Source: Pectobacterium zantedeschiae (lineage in GTDB: Bacteria; Pseudomonadota; Gammaproteobacteria; Enterobacterales; Enterobacteriaceae). Taken from it: a stretch of DNA of 64,000 nt. Location of the stretch: the NCBI RefSeq assembly GCF_004137795.1, contig NZ_NWTM01000004.1:62001-126000 (forward strand), read 5' to 3'. Made by a program: the position numbers and the translations under genes. Positions 37,896 to 45,592 of the stretch are shown here, piece after piece (positions within the stretch are counted from its first letter, which is position 1; every line of letters begins with the position of its first letter). The notes under the pieces are model-generated. The model ran no database searches, had not been told where the DNA came from, and saw only the letters and a program-made list of their open reading frames with translations.

Positions 37896-40511
37896 ATGGC
37901 TTTGTCAGCAAAAGATAAATTATTCCAAAGCATCATCACGCACTATGCCAGCAATACTCATGGGTTCACGGCATTGGACTGTGTGGATTTTATTCAGGTG
38001 AGCCGCAGCGTTATCAGCCATTACCTTAATCGCCTGTGCGATGAGGGCAAACTCCATAAAAAAAATACTCGTCCTGTCCGTTTTTATGTCGAGACTAGAC
38101 GTCCGCAAGCCGCACCAGATGTCACTGTACAGATAAAGCATGACGATGTTTTTAGCGAGCTGATTGGTGCTGGAGGAAGCCTGGAGAAAACGATCTCTTC
38201 TTGCCGATCCGCCGTGAATTATCCTGGCCGAGGGCTACCGATATTGCTGTCTGGAGAGAGTGGCGTCGGGAAAAGCCATTTGGCCGCCATTATCCATCGC
38301 TATGCGCAGGAACGCGGCATTGTTGCCTCGGACAAGCCTTTGATAGAGCTGAACTGTGCCGACTATGCCAATAATCCTGAACTGCTTTCTGCCACGCTGT
38401 TTGGCTATATTAAAGGCGCTTTTACCGGTGCCGACCGTGATAAAAAAGGGGCTTTTGATGATGCCGATGGTAGCTTCCTGTTTCTTGATGAAGTGCATCG
38501 CTTATCCGCGGAAAATCAGGAAAAGCTGTTTTTATTTATGGATAAAGGCTACTTCTATCGCCTGGGGGATAACCGAACCCGCCAATCGGCCTCCATTCGT
38601 TTTATTTTTGCCACGACGGAAAATGTCGATACCGTTTTGCTAAATACTTTTCGTCGGCGGATTCCCGTCCGTATTGCGTTACCAAACTTTATTTCCCGTC
38701 CGCTAACAGAACGCGTTGCTCAGGTAGAATATTTTTTACGCCGCGAAGCGCGCGATCTGAACCGCGATATTCATATGGATAGCCTGTTGATGCACCAGCT
38801 GGTGGCCTCTCCTATCCGGGGCAATATTGGTGAATTGAAAAACCAAATCAGGGTGATGTGTGCCAGTGCGTGGAGCGAAAGCCAACATGCAGAATTTATT
38901 GAATTGCAGTCTTCCCTGCCTGGTCAGATGAATGGGGAGACATTAGTGTTTTCCGCGCGAAAACCTTCAGCTTCCCTCGATATTTCCTCTCTGTTGCCAA
39001 AAGCGATGCGGGATGACGTGATATTCAAAGAATTTTGCCACAGTGGTAATACCCTGCTGCTAAATCGAAAGCTCGAACATTTGCTCACAACACTGAATTG
39101 CACCGTTCAGCAAGATGAACTCTACAGTGGTTATATCTGGCAAAACACGATGCGGGCCATCAATGAGTTGGAGAATCAGACGGGTATCGAATGCAACGCG
39201 GATTATCGAAAAACGGTCTGGCTTTGCCTTCACTACGTCATGAGTAATACGTGGGAAGATCGGCACATCAATGAGCTTTCATCCATCACCGACTACGTTT
39301 CTTCAAAAGCCAGGCTGTTGGCGCTTGAATGTACGTCCTTGCTGAAAAAATTTGTGACAAACACCGATTATCCTTTGCTTATGCCGCTGCTGAGCTGTGC
39401 GATGAACAAATTATCTGGTGATGATGACCTGATTCAGGGCGTTATTGTCTCCCACGGTCGATCCACGGCCTCCAGTATTGCCGGAGTTGCCAACCAATTA
39501 ACCGGGGGATACTACTTTAAAGCGTTTGATATGCCCCATTCGACCTCGACGCGTGAGATGATCGATATGTTGATCGCGCATTTGGATAGTATTAAACAGC
39601 GTGCGGGGTTGATCATCTTGGTCGATATGGGATCGCTGAAAGAAATCTATGAGGAAATAAAACTGCATCTGCATGGCGAGCTGCTTGTGATTAATAATGT
39701 TAGCACCGCGATGGCATTGGATATTGCATCTAAAATTCAGTATCGGCTGTCAATGGAAGAGATTATCGACAGTGTAAAAGGTGCCTATGAGGTCGAAACA
39801 CGCTATTACGCAGGTATGCTGGCTGGTAACAAAATTATTATTTCATGTATATCCGGTGAAGGCATTTCCAGAAAATTAAAAGATATTGTATTCCGCTATC
39901 TGGCTTCCGATACGATAGATATCGTTACGATGGAATATGATGATTTAAAATATAAGCTATCAAAGGCCGATCAGGCATTAAATGGTACGCGACTTGTCAT
40001 TACCACGACCGATCTTGATGCGGGTTACATCCCTATTATTAGCGTGGAGCAACTGATAAAAGAGAAGGTTGATATTCTGCATCGGGATTACTTTACCGAT
40101 TTGCTCGTCCCCGGCGGAATGGAGCCGATGATTGATGAGGTGGTTAAGCTATTTACAGTCGAAGGCGTTGCCGGACGTCTTAATTTTCTGAATCCGGTAA
40201 TTATTATTGATGAAGTCGAAGCCGTTATTAAGCAGTATGAATTTTTTTATAAAATTCATTTTGAAAGCTATTTGCGTATTAATCTTTTTATGCACATCGC
40301 GCTGATGATTGAGCGGGTGATGGTCAATACAGGAATGTGTCATCGCGATGATTCAGAACTGACAGCAGCGCAGCTGGCGTTTGTTGACGTTCACGATACT
40401 TTTTTTCAGGTACTTAATCGAAAATATCATATTGTCATTCCACTGACCGAAGTGCTGATGATTTATGAAATCATGGAGCCCTGGATTTCCTCTGACCCCG
40501 CGTTGCAATGA
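37896..40511 (+). CDS. LevR-type sigma-54-dependent activator with PTS regulation domains
   Basis: 871 residues. Winged-helix region about 5-60; AAA+ sigma-54-interaction domain about 85-330 with Walker A GESGVGKS (120-127) and sigma-54 contact loop GAFTGA (174-179). Next come a first PRD (about 385-490) with His446, an EIIA-Man-like domain (about 512-640) with candidate phospho-His520 in VSHGRSTASS, and a second PRD (about 770-870). Such proteins activate mannose-family PTS operons and are tuned by PTS phosphorylation. It lies directly upstream of such an operon, which has a sigma-54 promoter. Base composition is more AT-rich than in the flanking core genes. Confidence 0.92.
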   Translation: MALSAKDKLFQSIITHYASNTHGFTALDCVDFIQVSRSVISHYLNRLCDEGKLHKKNTRPVRFYVETRRPQAAPDVTVQIKHDDVFSELIGAGGSLEKTISSCRSAVNYPGRGLPILLSGESGVGKSHLAAIIHRYAQERGIVASDKPLIELNCADYANNPELLSATLFGYIKGAFTGADRDKKGAFDDADGSFLFLDEVHRLSAENQEKLFLFMDKGYFYRLGDNRTRQSASIRFIFATTENVDTVLLNTFRRRIPVRIALPNFISRPLTERVAQVEYFLRREARDLNRDIHMDSLLMHQLVASPIRGNIGELKNQIRVMCASAWSESQHAEFIELQSSLPGQMNGETLVFSARKPSASLDISSLLPKAMRDDVIFKEFCHSGNTLLLNRKLEHLLTTLNCTVQQDELYSGYIWQNTMRAINELENQTGIECNADYRKTVWLCLHYVMSNTWEDRHINELSSITDYVSSKARLLALECTSLLKKFVTNTDYPLLMPLLSCAMNKLSGDDDLIQGVIVSHGRSTASSIAGVANQLTGGYYFKAFDMPHSTSTREMIDMLIAHLDSIKQRAGLIILVDMGSLKEIYEEIKLHLHGELLVINNVSTAMALDIASKIQYRLSMEEIIDSVKGAYEVETRYYAGMLAGNKIIISCISGEGISRKLKDIVFRYLASDTIDIVTMEYDDLKYKLSKADQALNGTRLVITTTDLDAGYIPIISVEQLIKEKVDILHRDYFTDLLVPGGMEPMIDEVVKLFTVEGVAGRLNFLNPVIIIDEVEAVIKQYEFFYKIHFESYLRINLFMHIALMIERVMVNTGMCHRDDSELTAAQLAFVDVHDTFFQVLNRKYHIVIPLTEVLMIYEIMEPWISSDPALQ

Positions 40512-40542
40512 TGTAGTGACATCCGAGTATTTCCCCATTTTT

Positions 40543-40570
40543 CTGTGCTGACATAAATACGTCAGCACAG
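40543..40570. promoter_or_regulatory. Perfect 10-bp inverted repeat, candidate activator-binding site
   Basis: CTGTGCTGAC - 8 bases - GTCAGCACAG, centred near 40556. Its distance from the sigma-54 promoter fits an upstream activating sequence for the LevR-type regulator. Confidence 0.5.
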
Positions 40571-40661
40571 CTTTCGACACATCCCAACATACCGATTTAG
40601 ACAGTATTTCTAGCGTCTAATAGCGCCAATAAAAACCAGTGAAAACAATAAAATATAAACA

Positions 40662-40677
40662 TGGCATGGTAAGTGCA
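40662..40677 (+). promoter_or_regulatory. Sigma-54 promoter of the PTS-GH88 operon
   Basis: TGGCATGGTAAGTGCA has the invariant GG and GC doublets at exact -24/-12 spacing (GG-N10-GC), against the consensus TGGCAC-N5-TTGCA. The start point would be near 40688, 31 bases before the IIA gene. Confidence 0.78.
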
Positions 40678-40718
40678 TTAATGCTTCCAGTTGCCGTAAA
40701 TATATTAAGGAACGCGCT

Positions 40719-41201
40719 ATGCGAGAAATCTATATTGCCAGTCATGGCCGATACGCAGAAGGGATTGTATCCGCCCTGAATTTACTGATTGGCGAGGATC
40801 ATGCGATTCAACCTATTTGTGCTTATTGTGGCGATATTGGCTCTACGGCTGAATTGGCCGAATGTTTCAGCAGCATTGCACAAGAGTCGGCGCGACGTGG
40901 CAATGAGTTGGTTATTTTTACCGATATGCAAGGTGGAAGTGTGAATAACACTGCCGTGCAGTTGATGGTGAAATATCCGCATATGCACGTTATCAGCGGC
41001 GTAAATCTGATTATGCTGATGGCATTTTGCCTGTCTGAAAACAGCGATACCGCCGTGCGGGTACGTGAGGCCATCACGATGGCGGTAGAAGGCATGCAAT
41101 ATATGAATACCATTCCAGAGCTTCAGGCCGCGCGTGAAGCAAACTTTACCCCTGGGCAGGATAGCTCCGACGATTTCTTTACTACGGAGCCTGCGCAATG
41201 A
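40719..41201 (+). CDS. PTS mannose-family IIA component
   Basis: 160 residues, EIIA-Man fold. The phosphoryl-accepting histidine is His9 in YIASHGRYAEGI, and the conserved D-x-x-G-G-S motif is present as FTDMQGGSVNN. A cytoplasmic protein that passes phosphate from HPr to IIB. The C-terminal tail (about 140-160) is acidic and probably flexible. First gene of the operon behind the sigma-54 promoter; its stop overlaps the GH88 start as ATGA, tying the hydrolase to the transporter. Confidence 0.93.
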   Translation: MREIYIASHGRYAEGIVSALNLLIGEDHAIQPICAYCGDIGSTAELAECFSSIAQESARRGNELVIFTDMQGGSVNNTAVQLMVKYPHMHVISGVNLIMLMAFCLSENSDTAVRVREAITMAVEGMQYMNTIPELQAAREANFTPGQDSSDDFFTTEPAQ

Positions 41202-42373
41202 CAATCGTTCTTGAAACTTTGGATACGCGTTACGAGGCAAGCCAACCACCGCTTTCTCAGGCATGGCTCAGCGACGCCATTCAGGATGTCCTGAAACGCC
41301 TGGATGAAATGTTGCCGCGCTTTAGCCAAACGTTTCCTGCGGCCAGTGCCAACAATGGTCACTATCCTGTGGTTGAGAAGGTCGATTGGACGGAGGGGTT
41401 CTGGACCGGCATGTTGTGGCTGGCCTGGGAGGTTACCGGGGATAATAAATATCGTCAGGTAGCGGAAGGATTACTGGACAGCTTTGAAGCGCGTCTGGAT
41501 AAAAAAATCAAAGTTGATACCCACGATTTAGGGTTCCTGTACCTGCTGTCTTGCGTGAATGCCTGGCGTCTTACTGGGAATGAGCGTGCCCGCTCACTCG
41601 CGCTGCGTGCTGCTGAACTGCTTTACCAACGCTATAACGAAACCGCCGGTGTGATTCAGGCATGGGGTGATCTCAGCGACCCAGCACGTCAGGGACGCAT
41701 GATTATTGATTGTAACCTGAACGTCCCCCTTTTGTTCTGGGCTGCTAATGAGACGGGAAATGCCCGCTATCGGCAGGCTGCACAGCGGCATCTTACTTTA
41801 GCGGCGCGCCATTTGGTCAGAGACGATGCGTCAACCTTCCATACCTTTTATATGGATATTCACACGGGCCGCCCGTTGCATGGCGATACTCATCAGGGAT
41901 TTAGCGATGACTCCTGCTGGTCGCGTGGTCAAGCCTGGGGCATGTATGGCTTTGCGCTGGGTTTCAACTACACCGGCGCGGGCGAGCTTACAGAGCTATC
42001 GCGCAAACTGACTCACTACTTTCTCAACCGACTGCCGGAAGATTACGTCTGCTATTGGGATCTTATCTTCACGCCGCAGGATAACGCATTTCGTGACACC
42101 TCAGCGGCGGCGATCGCGGTGTGTGGGATGGCGGAACTGCTTAAGCAACTACCGATTACCGATCCGCTGCGTCCCGCTTATCACCATGCCATCACGCAGA
42201 TCGCGCAGAATTTGCGTCAGCACTATTTTGCTCATCACGCTGATGGGCTGTTGCGTGAAGGTGTTTATAACTTTGGCCGCAACATGGGAATTAACGAACC
42301 CAATCTCTGGGGCGACTATTTCTGGTTCGAAGCCCTGGTACGCCTTACCCGAACCTGGACACCCTACTGGTAG
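41198..42373 (+). CDS. GH88 unsaturated glucuronyl hydrolase
   Basis: 391 residues, an (alpha/alpha)6-barrel enzyme without a signal peptide, so cytoplasmic. The catalytic aspartates are Asp110 in VDTHDLGF and Asp171 in MIIDCNLN; their spacing of 61 equals that of Asp88 and Asp149 in the Bacillus GL1 enzyme. GH88 hydrates the double bond of 4,5-unsaturated uronyl residues produced by polysaccharide lyases, releasing the unsaturated uronate from its sugar partner. It is coupled to IIA by ATGA and lies between IIA and IIB of the PTS. Known substrates of the family come from chondroitin, hyaluronan, gellan and xanthan; the exact one here is unknown. Confidence 0.92.
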   Translation: MTIVLETLDTRYEASQPPLSQAWLSDAIQDVLKRLDEMLPRFSQTFPAASANNGHYPVVEKVDWTEGFWTGMLWLAWEVTGDNKYRQVAEGLLDSFEARLDKKIKVDTHDLGFLYLLSCVNAWRLTGNERARSLALRAAELLYQRYNETAGVIQAWGDLSDPARQGRMIIDCNLNVPLLFWAANETGNARYRQAAQRHLTLAARHLVRDDASTFHTFYMDIHTGRPLHGDTHQGFSDDSCWSRGQAWGMYGFALGFNYTGAGELTELSRKLTHYFLNRLPEDYVCYWDLIFTPQDNAFRDTSAAAIAVCGMAELLKQLPITDPLRPAYHHAITQIAQNLRQHYFAHHADGLLREGVYNFGRNMGINEPNLWGDYFWFEALVRLTRTWTPYW

Positions 42374-42396
42374 ATTCTAATAACAGGAGTAACAGC

Positions 42397-42891
42397 ATGA
42401 TTTCTCTTATTCGTATTGACGATCGTCTGATTCACGGACAGGTCGCCGTTGTCTGGACAAAACACCTCGGAGTGAATCGCATTCTGGTTGCGAACGATCA
42501 GATTGTGAATAACGACGTACAAAAGATGTCGTTACGCATGGCCGCTCCAGATACGGCCAAATGCGCCATTATGACGGTGGCGGATGCCGCCGATGTCCTA
42601 AATGACGCACGATCCGACAGTATGAAAATTCTGATCATCATTAATAACGCTGCTGATGCCCGACGTCTGATTGAACAGGTTCCTGCGATAAAAACCTTAA
42701 ACGTTGCGAACTACGGGCGTATTACCGACAACCTGGCGGCAAAAGCGAGAATTAGCGACACCGTGTATGTGACGCCGGAGGATGTGGCTGATTTCCATGC
42801 AATTGCTGAACGTGGCGTTGCGGTGGAGTATCAGGTCTTACCTTCACATCCGATAAAAAACCTGATTGAGATGCTGGATAACGCTCATTAA
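42397..42891 (+). CDS. PTS mannose/sorbose-family IIB component
   Basis: 164 residues. Begins MISLIRIDDRLIHGQVAVVW; DDRLIHGQV is the family signature with phospho-His14. It transfers phosphate from IIA to the incoming sugar bound by IIC/IID. AACAGGAG lies before the start, 23 bases after the GH88 gene. Confidence 0.94.
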   Translation: MISLIRIDDRLIHGQVAVVWTKHLGVNRILVANDQIVNNDVQKMSLRMAAPDTAKCAIMTVADAADVLNDARSDSMKILIIINNAADARRLIEQVPAIKTLNVANYGRITDNLAAKARISDTVYVTPEDVADFHAIAERGVAVEYQVLPSHPIKNLIEMLDNAH

Positions 42892-42902
42892 GCGAGGTCA
42901 CC

Positions 42903-43706
42903 ATGTTAACAACAGCACTTCTTATTGCTTTGGTGATGTATATCGCCAAATTTGCCGACCACACGCTGGGGCAGCCATTGATTGAGCGTCCGCTGGTGTG
43001 TGGCGCGATGGTCGGATTCGTTCTGGGCGACTTCCAGCAGGGAATTATTATTGGTGCCGCGTTAGAGCTGATTTTCCTCGGCACTATCACCATCGGGGGT
43101 TCGGTGCCTGCCGACCTTGCGGTCGGATCGGTTTTGGCTACGGCCTTTACCATTTTAACGAATGCAGAGCCCGCCGTTGCCGTAGCGTTGGCATTACCCA
43201 TCAGTTTGCTGGCGGTCTTCGTCTATCAGGTTGAGAAACTGATTTACACCGGACTGGTCGAGAAATATGACGCTCTGCTTGAAAAGGGAAGGGATCGTGC
43301 AGCACTCGGCATGACGTTGGGTATGACTCTGTTCTACGGCGTACCGTTTGCTGTAATCGCATTTTTTGGTGTGCTGTACGGTACGGATGTCATCCGTAGT
43401 TTGGTGGAAAGTATCCCAAGTACCGTCATGCGTGGCATGACGGCGGTAGGCGGCATGCTTCCTGCTCTGGGCTTTGCCATTCTGCTTCAGGCGCTGTGGA
43501 ACCGTAATATCGCGGCTTTCTTTTTTATCGGTTTTGCCATGGCGGCCTACTTAAAACTGCCGATCATGGGGATCGCCATTATCGCCGCGTCTGTCGCTGT
43601 TTACCTGTGTTTTAACGAGTTCAACCAACTCAAAGCTAACAAGCAGAATACCGCTGTTACTCCTACGGCATCTGTAGACGATAAGGATGGGTTCTTCAAT
43701 GACTGA
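42903..43706 (+). CDS. PTS mannose/sorbose-family IIC component
   Basis: 267 residues with multiple hydrophobic segments. Family motifs include RPLVCGAMVGFVLGDFQQGI and ALELIFLGTITIGGSVPADLA. It forms the membrane sugar channel with IID. The C-terminal tail is polar. Overlaps the IID start by 8 bases. Confidence 0.94.
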   Translation: MLTTALLIALVMYIAKFADHTLGQPLIERPLVCGAMVGFVLGDFQQGIIIGAALELIFLGTITIGGSVPADLAVGSVLATAFTILTNAEPAVAVALALPISLLAVFVYQVEKLIYTGLVEKYDALLEKGRDRAALGMTLGMTLFYGVPFAVIAFFGVLYGTDVIRSLVESIPSTVMRGMTAVGGMLPALGFAILLQALWNRNIAAFFFIGFAMAAYLKLPIMGIAIIAASVAVYLCFNEFNQLKANKQNTAVTPTASVDDKDGFFND

Positions 43707-44556
43707 TATCCAAACCAACCATACCAGCACAACAAATAACGTCAGCGCATACAGCGATAATAAGAGCGAGAAAAAACTGTTTCGCCAACTGTTTTTCCGT
43801 CAGTTTCAGCTACTGGGATCGATGAATTTTACCCGTATGGAAGGGCTGAGCTACGGTTGGGCACTGGCACCGATGCTGAAAAAAATCTACCCAGACCCGC
43901 ATCGTTATCTTGATGCGTTAAAGCGTAATAGCCAGTTCTTTAATACCAACCAGCATTTGGCTCCCTTCATTATGGGGTTGACGCTGTCGATGGAAAAAGA
44001 AAACGCCAATAACCCCGATTTTGATAAATCCAGTATCAACGGTATCAAAGTCGCCTTGATGGGGCCGTTCGCGGGTGTCGGAGACTCTTTCTTCTATGGC
44101 GTATTGCGCATCATCGCGACCGGGATTGCGATAGGGTTGGCCTCTCAGGGGAATCCGCTTGGTCCCTTGCTCTTCCTGCTGGTCTACAACATTCCAAGCT
44201 ATCTGGTTCGTTATTATGGCGGGGTAATGGGGTATCGGCTGGGGTCGAAATACATTGCGGAAGCGACCCAGTCAGGTCTTTTGGGCTGCATTACCAAAGC
44301 ATCGTCGATTATGGGCTTGATGATGGTTGGAGCGATGAGCGCCAGTATGGTGAAGTTTACTGCGACCTACCAAACCACCATCGCGGGTCAGCCCTTCGTC
44401 TTGCAGGAGATCCTCGACAAGATCTGTGTCGGCCTCATCCCACTGCTTTTGGTTCTGGGGTGCTTCAAACTGCTTCAGAAAAAAGTCAGCCCGAATCGGG
44501 TGCTTATCCTGTTAATTGTCTCAGGCTTTGCCGCGGCAGGTGTTGGCATCATCTAA
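43699..44556 (+). CDS. PTS mannose/sorbose-family IID component
   Basis: 285 residues from the ATG at 43699 (MTDIQTNHTS). The N-terminal polar tail is followed by FRQLFFRQFQLLGSMNFTRMEGLSYGWALAPML, typical of IID, and ALMGPFAGVGDSFFYGVLRII; several membrane helices lie toward the C-terminus. With IIC it builds the transport core. Last of the tightly spaced PTS genes, followed by a strong hairpin. Confidence 0.94.
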   Translation: MTDIQTNHTSTTNNVSAYSDNKSEKKLFRQLFFRQFQLLGSMNFTRMEGLSYGWALAPMLKKIYPDPHRYLDALKRNSQFFNTNQHLAPFIMGLTLSMEKENANNPDFDKSSINGIKVALMGPFAGVGDSFFYGVLRIIATGIAIGLASQGNPLGPLLFLLVYNIPSYLVRYYGGVMGYRLGSKYIAEATQSGLLGCITKASSIMGLMMVGAMSASMVKFTATYQTTIAGQPFVLQEILDKICVGLIPLLLVLGCFKLLQKKVSPNRVLILLIVSGFAAAGVGII

Positions 44557-44558
44557 AT

Positions 44559-44586
44559 GTATCCTCCCTCATTTAAGGGAGGATAC
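44559..44586 (+). terminator. Hairpin after the PTS IID gene
   Basis: Perfect 10-bp stem GTATCCTCCC / GGGAGGATAC with an 8-base loop, starting inside the spacer right after the IID stop. Only TT follows, so it may reduce rather than stop transcription into the Cof and lyase genes, or protect the upstream message. Confidence 0.6.
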
Positions 44587-44663
44587 TTACCGTTAGGTGG
44601 CGCGGGGTGCTGATATCCCGCGTTCTCGTTCGCGTTAAGAGCGATAATGAGCAGGAAGAGGCA

Positions 44664-45491
44664 ATGAGATTTAAATTGCTGGCTATTGATCTGGATGGCA
44701 CGTTGCTGACTTCACAAAAAGAAGTGACGCCAGCGACACGCAGGCTACTGCAAGAGGCTCTCGCTATGGGGCTTCATGTTGCGTTGGTGTCAGGGCGAAC
44801 GCTGCCCAGCGTGTTGCAACTCATGGAGCAGTTAGCGTTAGTCGGCCCTCGTTGCTGGGCGATTGCTTGTAACGGTGCGTTGACCTGGAGCCAGGAAGAA
44901 TCCGCCATGATTAACGCCCATGTTCTAGAACATGACGATATTCTGACGTTGACGCACTTTGGTCGTAGCCTGAATCTGGAATGCTACCAAATTGATGGGC
45001 AGCAGTTGGTCGCCAGCAGGCCCGTTCCACCTGACGCAGGTGCTCTGCGATACTGCCGTATGCCGATGGTTAGCCTGCCTTCAGATTGGGAAACGCGTTC
45101 CCGACGACAAACGCCAAAAATGATGTTTATTGAGGGACGAACCACGATTGATGCTCTGACCGAACGCGTTCCCTCATCTCTTTCCCGCTGCTATTATTTC
45201 GTGCGTAGTGAACCTAACTATTTTGAAGTCATGCAGTATGGCGTTAACAAAGGCGCGGCCTGTCAGGCGTTGGCTCGCTATCTTACTATTCCTCCAGAGA
45301 CTGTTCTGGCGATAGGCGATGAGGAAAATGATAGAGAGATGTTAGCATTCGCGGGAACGGGGATCGCGATGGGTAATGCGGTGCCAACGATTAAAGCGAT
45401 TGCGGACTGGGTAACGACAAATAATGACAACGAAGGCGTGGCTGTCGCGCTTCAACGTTACGTGATCCCAAAAAATGGTGGCATTGGTTGA
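44664..45491 (+). CDS. Cof-type HAD-superfamily phosphatase
   Basis: 275 residues from the ATG at 44664 (MRFKLLAIDLDGTLLTSQK), preceded by GGAAGAGG; a longer frame to 44607 lacks family support. HAD motifs: DLDGTLL (I), LVSGRT (II region), NKGAACQAL (III) and GDEENDREML (IV). Cof proteins dephosphorylate sugar or cofactor phosphates. Between a PTS operon, which delivers phosphorylated sugars, and a lyase gene, a role in handling the PTS product is plausible but not shown. Confidence 0.88.
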   Translation: MRFKLLAIDLDGTLLTSQKEVTPATRRLLQEALAMGLHVALVSGRTLPSVLQLMEQLALVGPRCWAIACNGALTWSQEESAMINAHVLEHDDILTLTHFGRSLNLECYQIDGQQLVASRPVPPDAGALRYCRMPMVSLPSDWETRSRRQTPKMMFIEGRTTIDALTERVPSSLSRCYYFVRSEPNYFEVMQYGVNKGAACQALARYLTIPPETVLAIGDEENDREMLAFAGTGIAMGNAVPTIKAIADWVTTNNDNEGVAVALQRYVIPKNGGIG

Positions 45492-45510
45492 TAGCGTGCC
45501 GTCTTCCTGT

Positions 45511-45530
45511 AACTCGAATTATTTAGGGTA
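45511..45530. repeat. Single end of the dispersed repeat family
   Basis: AACTCGAATTATTTAGGGTA is the reverse complement of the element end seen at 8450 and 18680. No partner end was found nearby, so this is a solo or decayed copy, between the Cof and lyase genes. Confidence 0.6.
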
Positions 45531-45592
45531 GAGAATCAATGTAACTACTGCTCCATGATTTCTGTGGTCTATCAATAAAAAGGAAACTGTGT

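Larger units (their letters stand above)
40512..40718 (+). promoter_or_regulatory. Control region of the PTS-GH88 operon
   Basis: 207 bases holding a sigma-54 promoter and two inverted repeats upstream. CTGTGCTGAC / GTCAGCACAG (40543-40570) is perfect over 10 bp and centred about 130 bases before the predicted start. TTAGAC / GTCTAA (40597-40620) is a second. Both are at distances typical for activator sites of sigma-54 promoters. The first could alternatively end the regulator transcript, but no T-run follows. Confidence 0.6.

Noticed and set aside
40543-40570. Inverted repeat after the LevR-type gene as a simple terminator
   Set aside because: T residues precede rather than follow the stem on the plus strand, so a binding site is more likely; termination is not fully excluded.
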